Below, piece after piece: positions 34,634 to 45,808 of a stretch of DNA of 64,000 bases. Every line of letters begins with the position of its first letter. Within the stretch, counting starts at the first letter, position 1. The notes below the pieces were generated by a model that saw only the letters and a list, made by a program, of their open reading frames with translations, was not told where the DNA came from and did no database searches. Origin of the DNA: Clitopilus passeckerianus (lineage: Eukaryota; Basidiomycota; Agaricomycetes; Agaricales; Entolomataceae); NCBI GenBank assembly GCA_944990035.1, contig CALYLX010000144.1, forward strand, positions 124,001 through 188,000, given 5' to 3'. The position numbers were made by a program, and so were the translations under genes.

Positions 34634-34776
34634 AGAAGGCACTGTTGATGGCAAGGATGACGTACTTATAGCGTTAGGCACACAACGCGACAACACCTGC
34701 CCTAAACCCAGCCGTCGGTCGTCCGCTTTCGTCACTTTTCTGACTTGTCTCTCTCATCTATGTCGTCGTTTCTGCC
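34634..34776 (+). repeat. 110-bp conserved core, copy 4
   Basis: GGCACTGTTGATGGCAAGGA, ACACAACGCGAC, CCTGCCCTAAACCCAGCC and TCTCTCATCTATGTCGTCG match the other cores. Confidence 0.7.
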
Positions 34777-34779
34777 TTC

Positions 34780-36300
34780 ATCGATCAACCCAGGTTGAAC
34801 TCTGCCTCATCTATCTCGTCAAATGCTTCTTTCTCTCCGGTCTTCCTCGCATCTCCCTGAAGCGCCCTAGAGAATAAAAAGAGCCTCACTGGTAAGCGAC
34901 GCCCATCTCGGCTCCCGCGTTCTCCTCAGCTAACGCCTTGTTTGCTCCAGCCGTTCTCCTGAACAGACGAGAAACAACGCAACGCAAACACATCGACTCT
35001 CCAATCCGGGAAGCATACCTACTTTAGTAGGCTTCCAATCGTTGAAGATATGCACAACTTGGAGGAAGGACTAGCCGCGCGAGGATGTTGGCAAAATCGG
35101 CCATACGATTGTGGAGGAATACCCATGCACCTGGAAGCCTTCCGTTCCACCGGTAGACAAGGCTAGGATGCTGTCGAGCATATCCGCCAAATATCCCGAT
35201 GTAAGTAACCTATAACTTCGCCTCATAAATGCCTCTGTCTAACCCACTGCTCTCTTTAGCCCAGGATAGGTCGTCTGTGTCGGTAGACCGATCCCATCCC
35301 TCTCATCTGCTCCCGGCCAATGGAACGAAGCCTGATCCGATGGTGAGCCTACTTCCTTCCCTCTCCTCTCCCCTCACCTAACGCCCCATCTCCGCCATCA
35401 GCCATTACACATCCCACACCATCAAGGGTTCTCCACGTACACCTCCACCCGCTCTAAGTTCTCTGGCCTGCCGTCGATGATCAATTCAGCCTAGTTTACG
35501 ATGGCGCCATTGGGACTAAGAGATCCGCCGTATTCTACACCTACGTCTCGCACCTAAGGGCTCACTTGAAATGTTCCAGTACTTTCTTGAGGTAAGCATT
35601 CTATACTCGACCTTTGTGGATTCATTAGTCTAACTTGTCATCTACCCAGCTCCAGTTATGCCGTTGCCAGTGGGCCCAACTACGTCGTCAAACTTCCGTC
35701 TTCCACGGGATTGACTGAGGCGGAGAGGAAGAACGATGAGTTGGTAGATGATCTTCCTACCTGTTTCGCTCGTTAGCTGACCAAAGCTTCGGTTGCTCTA
35801 GTCGTTCTCTCGATCGGAATCATTAACGGTTCAAGTTTGGAGCTTTAAACTTTAACCCGTACTCCTCCATCCACGCGGAATCGTCATACAGCACTCACAG
35901 GCAAGTCTATTCCTACATCTTTCCGACACCCCGAGCTAATAGATTACATTACGCATTCGCTTCCCTCAGCCCGCCTCGGTACATCCCCATGACAGTTGAG
36001 TCTCAACTGGCTGAGATACGGCTAGCGATAACGAAGAAGCATGCTATGGGACTGGGTGAAGGAGAGACGTGGTTTCCATGAGGAAGCAGAGATGATACGC
36101 AAGATCATTTCACTGTTGACTAGGGATGAAGCTTGACTTGAGGTAAGCTTGATCTAGTAGCTATGATACCGGAAGACTCGTTGGTCTGACTACTAATTCG
36201 TTTTTTGCTTTACAGTTCCGGTCTTAGGAATTCGACGATTTACTACACCAGGGATAAACTTTCCGCGAGAACGTGGGTATAGCTTGGCCAGGCGATGAAG
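34780..36300 (+). pseudogene. Degenerate plus-strand member of the repeated spliced family
   Basis: An exon near 35165-35200 reads MLSSISAKYPD to a GTAAGT donor. It matches exons ending at 43551 (MLLSKLPVYLN), 49338 (LMSRFTDYLD) and about 47520. The introns that follow share TAACTTCGCC...CTCTTTAG. Several other donor/acceptor pairs occur but frames are broken. Confidence 0.4.
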
Positions 36301-36412
36301 AGTTGATGGCCGTCAATATGTTCGACTACAGATTACATCACATGGCAATACAAAATCATAATTCTTCTCAATTTCCTTCCTCGAGTCCGTGTCCATGTCC
36401 TAGTCCAATCCA

Positions 36413-36658
36413 CTACTCAACGCGAATGTCCTGGAGACCGTAGAAGGTGACAGCTGCGCCAGCCATGATGTATTTCCCCGCCCTATTATTGTACCCTCCC
36501 TGCTCGAAAGCCACGATCTCCCATGCACTATCGGGTCGACCCCACGTATCGCTTCCTCCGGGCTGTAGAGTGAACCATTCGTCATTGCCACCGTTGTATT
36601 TGGAGACCAAGGCTTTGACGGGGGAGGGGGATGAGTTTTTTATGAAGATACCGGGCAT
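36413..36658 (-). CDS. Small conserved protein, 81 aa (MPGIFI family), copy 2
   Basis: The frame begins MPGIFIKNSSPSPVKALVSK and contains YNGGNDEWFTLQPGG and DTWGRPDSAWEIV, ending GLQDIRVE. It is the same length as the paralogue at 29692 and similar throughout. The ATG directly follows a TCTACAG acceptor. The matching upstream donor reads GCAAGC rather than GTAAGC, a possible GC-AG 5'UTR intron. The conserved spacing of TATA box, putative leader intron and start in both copies suggests a duplication that carried its promoter. Function unknown. Confidence 0.75.
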   Translation of the reverse strand: MPGIFIKNSSPSPVKALVSKYNGGNDEWFTLQPGGSDTWGRPDSAWEIVAFEQGGYNNRAGKYIMAGAAVTFYGLQDIRVE

Positions 36659-36835
36659 CTGTAGAAGAGAGTGACATTGAGAAATTGAAGCGAAGCCAAG
36701 AAATGTGGGTTGCTTGCGTTGGAAAAGGTTTACGAGATTTGTGTAGAGCGGTTTAAGATTGGTATTAGTATTGAGCGAACTTCGAAAGTCGTGTTGTGTT
36801 GTTATTCTGAAGAAAAACGCTCGAGCCGGGCAGCT

Positions 36836-36841
36836 TTTATA
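36836..36841 (-). promoter_or_regulatory. TATA box of the 81-aa gene, copy 2
   Basis: CTATAAAAGC on the minus strand, about 180 bp upstream of the ATG at 36658, identical to that of copy 1. Confidence 0.6.
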
Positions 36842-37464
36842 GACCAGCTGGCTGTCGTATTCCAAGATGGAAAAACACGACATAAGCCTTATCGTTACCC
36901 ATTTCTGGTAGCTATTAAGTCGAGCAATTCTTGCTCGGCTCGACGCTACTCCCCTCACCACACCATCCCCACCGAATTTGTGCCCTAGAATTGAGAGGTT
37001 GTAAGATACCTCTCGGGTAGTGGAGATCTCTGGGCTTCCATTCGTAATGTTCATAACATATTTGGATCACGGATGTAACGAGGATGAGCCATGAGGTGGA
37101 GTTAACAGTTGACAGGATGAACTTACGCTCCTGCGTATACAATCGGTACTACTTCTTGAGGAAACCTAATTCATTGAGATGACGTCGATATCTCCTCAGC
37201 ATTCCGCCCGTCATGCATCTGCCACTTGGATGGGTGTCTCTTTCAGAATCGCGATGATTCTCACTTCGAATTTGGAGTTTCACTCGGATAATGAACTTCA
37301 TATCCAGGCGCACTAGACATCTAAACATCCATGCTGCCTCCTGACAAATGTACACGCTGGTAGGAGGCCAATTCTGTCAGACGAAATGCAAAAATCTAAT
37401 TGGAACATGAAATAATGCTCGAGTTAAAAAACGGGTGGTGGAGGGTAATTGCGTAATTAGATGG

Positions 37465-37767
37465 TCACAAGTTAATCATAGGCGAAGGAAATACATCCAA
37501 TGACCCTGGATCGGAGCGTTTCAAGAGGTTGGCTTTGGCTAACACCTGTCGGAATAACATCCTACGATTTAGGAGTAGTTTACAATCAACTCGAATGGCT
37601 GTCCATAACACCTTATGCGCTCATGCAATCGATCGCCAGTAGGTGCAGACCCCTGAAAGCGCCCACAGCTCTTTCAGGTCGTTCAGGGTGCGCGAGTATG
37701 GACAATCCCAGGCCGGTAGTGTGAGCTGGAATGTATGGCAAAGGATGTTGCCCAGGATGGTGTTCAT
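37465..37767 (-). pseudogene. Deleted F-box pseudogene, paralogue of the 4529/10798 gene
   Basis: The ATG at 37767 opens MNTILGNILCHTFQLTLP and runs through LNDLKELWALSGVCTYWRS, matching the F-box gene at 4529. An in-frame TGA lies at 37621-37623. Beyond it the match resumes (LWTAIRVDCKLL, NRRMLFRQV) across the point where GYP1 interrupts the sister gene. After RSDPG it jumps to LDVFPSPMINL and TGA at 37465. That is the sister gene's extreme C-terminus, so about 400 codons have been deleted. The 3' flank (TGACCATCTAATTACGCA) also matches the sister's. It sits 3' of a BTB-like gene on the same strand, as at 2.3-4.5 kb. Confidence 0.85.
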
Positions 37768-37953
37768 CTTGAGGATCGTTGCTTTGGAGGCGCTCGGTAT
37801 CATCCTGTCATCATCGTCTCAACAGCCGAGATTCTGCTAGTTCATATATACCTGCCACCAAATTGAATCGGCGGGCTTGTCCTACGGCCTAGACTCGATC
37901 GACCTACTCCTACATCATAGAACTTTACGTTAAATTTATATCCCAAAACCATG

Positions 37954-39812
37954 TCAAATCAAGCTACTAAATGAAGGAATGTCGTTTATCAACTTCTGAG
38001 CTTTTCCCTTGCACGCGAGAAATACTCTTTGAGCGTCTGTACAGTTCACTGAAGCAGGGAAAAGATCTTCAAGATCTTTAAGAGCTGCTGGTTCTCGAAG
38101 CAACCTATCCGTGGTCCCGCTAAGGTGCGCCTGCAAGAAGAGCTGGCCACAAGTGCAGTAGCCTGGCTTATGAGTCCCGTCCCGTGAATTGTACTGTGAT
38201 ATAGTAGGTAGTTGGAGGAGTACTTCGGCGATAAGCTCCCTACCCACATCTTGCCACTTGTGGTAATAACGTGTCTTGAACGACGTTCCGTTAGCCTATG
38301 GGCTATTTAGCTCGTTGAAGAATCATAACCCACCCAAGGCAGTCCAAGAGAGGAGGGTAGACGCTTGAGCGTGCCTTCGAATATGTGGCCTGGACCCATT
38401 AGCAATGGTATAGCCAAATCGAGAATTTCGAGGTAAGAGAACGTCGCCGCATAGATAAATATATCTGTTGCATTATCGGGAAGTGCTTTTCTGTTTCGGC
38501 GCGGTGTAAGTCCAATTGTTCGGGAGCTTAAGTAGATGAGGAGCTTACCTCATGAATACACGACAAAGTGCTCTTGCTTGATGGACAGCGTACCTCTCTG
38601 CGGCCAACGCCAAATCCTTTAACTCGCAAAAAGGAAGGATTTGGAGATCCGGTGACCGGAATGGTTTGAGAAATTGTAAGAGCAGTCGAATGGTCGAAGC
38701 ACTTTCAGAAACCTGGCTTATGTTCACCGTTGGATCGTATAAGCCCGTCGAACAAGCGAGTAGAACCTCACGGTTTGCAAAATGGTCAACGCCGTCGGAA
38801 GATTTGATAACCACATCTCCATCCTGCACCACCGTAGGATCTTTGTTCGTGGACTGCGACGTCCCTTTTCCGACTAGGGTCGCACTGAACTTGGGTATGG
38901 CATCAATATCCGCTTTGATCTTCGACCTCCACTTGCGGAGCGTTTCAATATCCACCTTCGCTGGTAACTTTGTTAGAACACGAACCTTTCCATCACGCAT
39001 AACATAGTTATTAAGGGCCGAAAAACTTTGAGAGAGCTGTGCCACCGTCGACATGTGGGTGCCACTTAATGGGGCGTGTTTTCCCAGAGCGCGTCGTTGG
39101 GCTTCTAGCCACATATCGTAATATTTCACCTGGAATAATATATAAAAGGCTCGGTACATTCTAATATGAGAAATTCGCTCACCCAGGGTTTGCAGAACTC
39201 GGGAGGGATGCTGTCGATAACCTTCGGAAGCCTTTCGTCGATGGCATTCAGAGCAGCCTCATCTGCAAGATCGATGTAGTCGTGTTTCAGAGCATATCCA
39301 AGAACGGAAACCGCATGTTCTGGAAGAGTAACCCTACAACCGCGGTCATCAATATGTATTTTACAATTGTAGACGAAAGAGTAGCGACTTACCTCATCCG
39401 TAGATTACATTCATACACGACCGGAAACACCTGATACTTCTCTGCTGCTTCGGCAAGATCAACCAACACTTGAAAATCGACGTCGAGCGAGAGCACAAGC
39501 GGCCGGGTTGGATAAATGAATTTGAACAATATTTCCAGTATCGCGGCGGGCTCTGTCAGGTGAACTATTTCCTGCAGCGAGGATCCGTCTGGAGGGGCTA
39601 GACCTTCGGTATGAGCCTTCAAATAGACCGCGTGGATTCGAAATCGGATTCCATCCGAGGATTGATAAGTAACCTCGGCGTTTTCGTCGTTGACTATGCC
39701 AGAATATTATAGTAAGTGTAGTGCCTTACCACTGGGAGGAGCGGAGAAGCTACGTACACTCCTCTGAGTATGGGACGGTTGTGGATTTATCGTTTTCAAT
39801 GGTGGTGTCCAT
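37954..39812 (-). CDS. Tandem BTB/POZ-domain protein, 521 aa, six exons
   Basis: The exons on the minus strand are 39812-39758, 39693-39393, 39333-39183, 39129-38549, 38490-38334 and 38274-37954 (1566 nt, phases closed). The first exon is again 55 nt (MDTTIENDK...) and ends before GTACGT. BTB 1 includes LKAHTEGLAPPDGSSLQE, LTEPAAILEILFKFIYP and LAEAAEKYQVFPVVYE. The linker reads LPEHAVSVLGYALKHDY and ends KPW. BTB 2 includes SSDGVDHFANREVLLAC, LLLQFLKPFRSPD and LALAAERYAVHQA. The last exon begins TRYYHKWQDV and holds YCTCG. It appears intact. This is the only inverted copy. Together with the F-box pseudogene downstream it mirrors the pair at 2261/4529, so a two-gene segment was duplicated and inverted. 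A Cul3-adaptor role is inferred. Confidence 0.85.
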
Positions 39813-40454
39813 AATGGAGTACGAAGATGTTGAAGGAAATAACAAGATGAGGGTTGGGGTCGATGCTGTTGAATTACACATGCCTCGTGCTTCTGTGCTT
39901 GTGGGTCCTGATCGGCTTCGGCTTTTTTTGGGCGTCTCTTGAAAGGCGCCGTCAAGGTTTCAATATACGTTTGATGAGCATCAGGGGTGATGTTGTAAGC
40001 ATGTATTCGTGCAACCCAGGAACTAATTATTGTAATGTATTTTTCATACAATTCAACAGTTCACTACAATCTGACGGCCAAGATTCCTGAATAAGGAAGC
40101 GAAGCCTTAGTCGAGAAGGAACGAAGTAGGGGAGTTAGTCTGCTCACCATTGCGTCGTTCATCCTCTTTAAATTGTCCAGATTTTCGCGTCATATCAATC
40201 GGCGGGGATTAGATTGGTGAGATATTCTCAGAGTGGAAAGGTAATGATAGGGAAGTAAACGAAACGATGAGGTAAGAGAGATAGCAGAAAAGGTATAGTT
40301 GATGACCAGGATGATGGGATGGCACTATAGTGCGTTCGTACTCGATCGTCGACTGAGGCTGTGCGTGGAGTAGCCAGCGTGTGGTGATGTGCTGTGGCAT
40401 CTTCAACGTCTGGAGGAGACATGAACGTAGGATTAGTCAAGAGAAACGGAGGCA
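39813..40454. other. intergenic with a weak repeat-module trace
   Basis: A minus-strand trace of the YEVKSLE exon lies near 40200-40150. A partial core-like sequence (GTATAGTTGATGACCAGGAT) lies near 40290. No gene is present. Confidence 0.4.
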
Positions 40455-41851
40455 ACAGCACGTGTACCAGAGTTGTAATGTATCCCAGTAATTATAGGAA
40501 AAAGGTATTATAATATCTGCGGCCACTTTAGGGAATTATAATGTGTGTCAAATGTGTAGATACGTCAAATACCTATTATAATTCAAGTTCCTATCTACAT
40601 GCCTTAATGGGTATTTTCTGCCTGAATATTAAGTCCGAATAGCCTTGTTGGACCCATTATAATTGCGCTTCTTCTTCCCCGTGATCCAGAATACTTATTG
40701 GCGTAATAATCCCCTCGCGAGCGCATTATAATGTGCTGCACTGGGGTTCCGGGATGGGGACGTTGATTCGGCAATACAGTCCTAGCACCCGAAAACTTAG
40801 AATTCGGAAATTCTACTACACCTCTATGACAGGCTGCGATACACCACTGTTTGTCCTGAAACCGTGTGTTCGCGAGTTATCCAGATCCGAAAGTGAGTAC
40901 GGAAGTTGCGGCAGAATGGGATGCTATTGAACTACCGCTTGATTGAACATGCCGGACGCAAGCCCATTGGCCGCACGTTGAGCGGCTGACCCTTGCCGGC
41001 AGGCCAATCAATAGATAATGCTACTCCGGTGAACTCCGAGGTCGAACAAGAATTCGGTTGGATTGTGCTGCTTCTCCAGCGTATCTAACGCAGACCTACC
41101 ATAGAGCTTTATTACAGTTATATACTATGCTTGCATCGTAAATCAGGTCGAACCGCAGGCAAATATATGATATTGAAAAAGTCAGACGAAGCTCGAAAGA
41201 TCGGTAGGGTTTTCTATGCTTTCCATGATCAAACCAACATGTGGAGTTGAACCCCACATTCTAGACAAGGTATTCTCTTTTGGGGGGGAAGGGTAGGAGG
41301 TATAAAGAGTACCGTTTGCTTCTAATCATTATTTTCCACCAGTTTCGGTCCTCATTGGCTCTCAGTACAAGGGGATGTAGTGATTGTGCACCAGGGATGA
41401 TGCAGCAATCGAATATTTGAGCACGACCGTTTTATGAACGCCACTCTTATAGTACTCGGCCTTACGCACTAGAAATACATTGGGGCACCCGTTATTCCCC
41501 CTCCTCAGACTAACAGCCCGCCTCATGAGCTCGTGTCTGGAAGTGGTAAAATGGTGCTATGACGGGGAATCGAACCCTCAAGTCCAAAAATGAGAGGTGG
41601 CGTCGTAACCACTAGACTAAACAGCAATTACTTTGGATCCTTTTTTAGGTTTATACTGTAATTACAGAATTCTACCTTGAAACGACATTATAATACTGAA
41701 AGTCCTGGCCTATACATCGTAACGTGGGTCACCTGAGTACTAGGGGTGTATTTCCAGTGTTCTGCGGTATCTAAATTAGGACATCAAAGCGATATTATAA
41801 TACCTTTTTCCTATAAATGCTGCGTGTATTACAAAACCGCTACACGGACTC
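40455..41851. repeat. 1.35-kb inverted-terminal-repeat element, copy 2
   Basis: It is the diverged sister of 12417-13761, in the same orientation and with the same blocks in order: the GTTGTAATGTA start, GGAAAAAGGTATTATAATAT, TTGGCCGCACGTTGAGCGGC near 40969, AACAAGAATTCGGTTG near 41046, CAGACGAAGCTCGAAAGATC near 41183, a tRNA-like part, and GTATTACAAAACCGCTACAC at the right end. There is no coding capacity. Confidence 0.7.
41557..41627 (-). other. tRNA-like sequence inside the TIR element
   Basis: The minus strand reads GCTGTTTAGTCTAGTGGTTA (A-box-like) and GAGGGTTCGATTCCCCG (an excellent B box), 71 nt in all. Five of seven acceptor pairs form. The anticodon arm is poor and the D stem does not close. 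It is more likely a tRNA-derived relic than a working tRNA. Confidence 0.45.
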
Positions 41852-43027
41852 CTCACGGAGGAGAGGGCTTGACGTCGAGCTTACCATCATACTATCCATA
41901 TTACACTCTTCAAAACGCGGTAAAGGAATGACAGTCTATAGAGAAGGGGGTGAACCACCGACCTCAACCTCAACCCAGGGATAGCCGAAGCTTAGAACAC
42001 CGATTAGACGGAGACGAAGTTATGGGTCTGTTACCTCTCGAAATGTGGGACAGGAATATGCTCAACCAGGTTTTTTCACAGCGCCCTCGATTTCAGAAAC
42101 TCACACACTACCAGTGGTGATTTTGGGCTGGCTGGTAAGGATGGGTCACCAATCATCGAGGTAAGAGAAGACGGAACTTGGACGAGAGGCGGAGAGGAGA
42201 AAGGAGGACAGCTAAACGAACGGAGGATTAGTTGAGAGCGGGCGAAGTTGAGGTGTTTACTTACGGTTGAGATGTTCGTCCAATTCTGCAGGCTCTTTAC
42301 CTCATATTGGTATATATGAGATAGGTGAGGGGGCACTTTGGGAATAGTACCGAGACGACGGGACGAAAACGAGAAAGAGGAGAGCAGGAAGGGTAGAGTT
42401 GGGGTGTAGCGTGTTCGATGTCTGGAAGAGATGAAGCTGAAGACGTAGGGGAGAGGAACGGAGGAGAGGTGAGAGAAGGTGAGCTTACCATCGCACCAGA
42501 CCTCCTCGACTCCAGGAGAACATTTCTCAAAACGCGGTAACGAGGTAAAGGAGCGACGGTGAGGGGTTAATTGACCGACAAGGAAGCAAGCGATAGAGGC
42601 AAGCCTAAGGAAAGCGAAGGTCAGGCCGCCAAGTCCAGAAAGACGAATTTATAGGACACTAACGTCTCGTAGCATAGTACGGCAGCAGCTCGGAAGCCGC
42701 TCATCCCATGTTCTTTCACAACGTCCTCAATTTCTAAACCCCGCGCACAGCCAGTGTCTCTTTGCGCGGTCTTGTAGACATCGGCGAGAGAAGAGAAAAG
42801 AGAAAGGCTAAACGAATCGAGGCTTTAGCTGAGAGAGGACTAATTTTGAGGAAGGGTTTGCTCACCATTGTGTTGCTCATCCGATTCTCTGGGTTCCTTA
42901 CCTCGTATCAATAGACGAGAGCCAGCGAGATGAACGAGATACGTGAGATATCTTTACAGGATCTGCTCGGGGAACACGCAGCACGGGTTCGAAAAGGTAA
43001 CGAGACGAAACAGAAAAGAGAAAGAGA
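41852..43027 (-). pseudogene. Two degenerate copies of the YEVKSLE minus-strand module
   Basis: Exon 1 traces are YEVKSLQNWTNIST (42312-42262, GTAAGT donor) and YEVRNPENRMSNTM (42920-42862, GTGAGC donor). Each is followed, about 100-150 nt on, by a second exon trace: SEIEGAVKKPG near 42100 and TGCARGLEIEDVVKEHGM near 42760-42705. A third pair lies at 63957-63700. Stops prevent a full model. Confidence 0.4.
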
Positions 43028-43150
43028 AAGGCACAGTTGATGGCAAGGATGACGTAGCGCCAGGCACGAACGCGACCCAACCTGCCCTAAACCCAGCCAT
43101 CAGTCGTCCCTTTTTCACTTTTCTCGCTTTTCTCTCTCATCTATCTCGTC
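43028..43150 (+). repeat. 110-bp conserved core, copy 5
   Basis: GGCACAGTTGATGGCAAGGA, TGACGTAGCGCCAGGCACGA, CCTGCCCTAAACCCAGCCAT and CTCTCATCTATCTCGTCGG: the most consensus-like of the six cores. Confidence 0.78.
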
Positions 43151-45060
43151 GGTTCTGCTCGTTCAACACGTCATATCGCTTCACTAGAATTCATCCCAAC
43201 TTCTTTTCTCTGAATATCTTTCGTCGTCTGGTAGCGAATAGAGAAAAACGACACTCGGGAGCAGATTTATCTCTACGGCGTTTCTCAACCAACGACTTCT
43301 TTACTTTAGCTGTTTCCCCTTCGGCATATACTCACTACCTCGTACGTTCGGATCTCTCTCACCCACGCCTCGGTTCAACTAACCCACCCTTACTATCCCA
43401 GCCTATTATTGGTCCCCGGCGCTTTGTCTTTTACCACGCACTACCTCGATCGGGAAGATGCCCCGTCTGGAGGAGTGAAAATCGTGAATGTCCGGGATTG
43501 GTCGACAACGTAGGAATGCTGTTGAGCAAGTTGCCGGTCTATCTCAATGTAAGCTACCTCTAACTTCGCCTTTATGTATTCGTTGGCCTAATCTACCGCT
43601 CTACTTAATAGGCAAGAAATTCGTCTCGGCCTATCGATCTTAGCCATCGTCTCCGCTCCCACTGCCGGTCCCTTGCTGTCTCCTGAATGTATTGGACTGA
43701 TACGACCACAAGGTCTGATACGATGGTAAGCAGACGCTACTCCTCCTGCGTCCTCCCTCGTGACTGTCAGCTCATACCCTCTCCTCTAGTCGTCCCCACC
43801 CCGAAAATTCTGAGACCGTCAAGATTCCAAGATCCATACCGGCTCTTATTTCTCCACTGAGCAACAAACGTGCATGGTGCCGATTCTATTTCCTTCGTCT
43901 CTCCCAAACCGCTCTAACAGTCCAAGGTACTCTAGCTCTCGCCTCCTTCATATCCTCCTGGTTCGTCACCCATGTCGCAGAGGGGTCGAGATACGGAAAG
44001 AGTAAAGATGAATCATGATGAGGGAATGCTTGGAGGTATGATATGGCTTGGAGTGAGGAGACTGGGAGGGATAGACGGACTATTCGGCGTGGGTGATATA
44101 GCGGTAAGCAACGTTCCCTCCTCTATTTCTCTTATCTAACGTCCACCCTGACGTTCTCACTGTCAACCACACTCGCTCTTCAATCGCCTTCGCCGAACTT
44201 GGCTTCAACCGCCTCCCATTGGAAACTTCTACCTCTTACTCTCGGCTCGAAGACATTTCCTGGCGTACCTCTGTCGCAGTCTCCTTCAATCCCATCCGCG
44301 ATAATCCGATACCAATAGGTCGTCGTACCTTTGACTTCCCCCTCTCTACATTGAAGCTTACATGACTCTGCAGCTACGGCCTCTTCCACAACTGGTACTT
44401 GTAACCCTACCTCGCCATATCGAGGATTCGTGCAGGGAGCCCGAGGAAGGGGATCGGGTGTGGGTATGGTGTCGTTTGGTGTGACGAAGCGGAGACAATG
44501 AATGAGGATTGATCATTCGACGACAGTGGTACACTGTTCCTCATCTAACGGCTCTTCTTCTCCAGCCCTCTCGCAACTCTACTCGCTTAACTCAGCTTCA
44601 CCCTGCAATTCCTAGATCGGAGAGTTCTATCGAGTACCGAGTACCTCGAATCTCTGGTCTTCTCGACTCGAAGGAAATTCCTGTCGTTCCCCCATCACCG
44701 CCACTGTTAATGCTCCCCATATTAAAATGTCAGTCGTATCCTTAACGAGTGCCTAACACTGACAGCCAGGCCAATCAAGAGGCCGATATTCAAGAATTTT
44801 CAGGAATACTAGGTCGCGTGCTCCTGTGGGGAGAAGGAAGGGGTCCCTTCCACTTGTGTAGACCTGGTTCGAGTCTTGTCGCCATACATTAGATGGCTGA
44901 ACCTGTATTCTAATAGTGTACAATAGAGTTTGTCAAGTCCTGTCAATGGTGTTCGCTTGAAGTTAATTGCAGATGGAAATCCCTTGAGATGAAGAAAATA
45001 GAACATTCTCAACGATCGTGATCGGCCTATTCGGCTACAAGTGACTGACAGCAATCACAT
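43151..45060 (+). pseudogene. Degenerate plus-strand repeated spliced family, copy next to the terpene synthase
   Basis: Exon ends and introns recur in a fixed order: MLLSKLPVYLN|GTAAGC (to 43551), a GTAAGC donor near 43725, GGTGATATAGCGGTAAGCAA (near 44090) and an exon near 44370-44480. The same order appears at 47.4-48.5, 49.2-49.5, 50.9-51.7 and 51.9-52.5 kb. Frames are broken throughout, and the protein family is not recognised. Confidence 0.4.
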
Positions 45061-45808
45061 CGATTTTTGCATATTCGCTATTTCTATCTATTGCATCGAC
45101 TAGAATTCACAGAAATAGTCTCTAATTTAGCGACTTCCTACTGGGTTAATGAAGTGGGAGATAGGTCCGCGTTTTGGCCCCTCTATGTTCCGCCGAGAGA
45201 TCGGTTCTCCGAATACGCAGTATAATTACTCTCTACCATTCTAGCTGTTGGGATAAGTGCCATAGCGTTCAGGGAATGATCATTAAAATATTCCGTCAGA
45301 CAAAACCAATCAGAAAATCCCCCGAAAGCAGCCGGAATGAAGACGCCACAAGTACTTCGCATCCAAGCAGCCGTTAATTCAGTGGCATAAATGGATCCCC
45401 CCGAATCGGGGTAGAGCATCTGCTAATGTGCAACTCAGGGTGAGCCGGATAGCATCACCTGTTGTAGACATGCTTTACCGTCGGGCGAAAGGTTTGAGAA
45501 AAGCACCAAGCATCTGGATCTGCCAAAATTCTCTGACCTAACCTCGGACCGGTATACCGGGCACACGACGAGCGAAGGACGACCAGGCAAGCCAGAAGAA
45601 GTTTGGGGTTCTCATGCTAACCAACACTGGCAATCGGCAGGATTCTAGTCAAGTTTCTATTAACATGCCACGGACCATTATGACGATGATAGAAGGTATA
45701 GTTTGGCGTTTGACATCTATCCTGTTCGGCTTCTTCAGTATATAGACCTGCAGGTGGGCGAGTCAGTCCCAACATTGATCAAGCTCACCCCCCGTTACTC
45801 ACTGGCAG
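45061..45808. other. region upstream of the terpene synthase
   Basis: No separate gene is seen. A candidate upstream exon of the terpene synthase ends at CTGCAG (45753) before a GTGGGC donor. Its frame (YPVRLLQYIDLQ) is open only back to 45664 and lacks an ATG, while the in-register ATG at 45665 is in another frame. The true start is unresolved. Confidence 0.4.

Noticed and set aside
41557..41627. Functional tRNA gene
   Set aside because: The B box and much of the acceptor stem are good, but the D stem and anticodon arm do not form and the sister copy is worse. I keep it as tRNA-like only.
42943..43563. 206-codon plus-strand open frame
   Set aside because: It runs through the core repeat and through likely introns of the degenerate spliced family. 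Only its end (MLLSKLPVYLN before GTAAGC) matches an exon.
45665..45742. ATG at 45665 as the terpene synthase start
   Set aside because: Its frame ends in TAG after 25 codons (45740-45742). Linking it to the main exon needs a very short or unusual intron, so the 5' end is left open.
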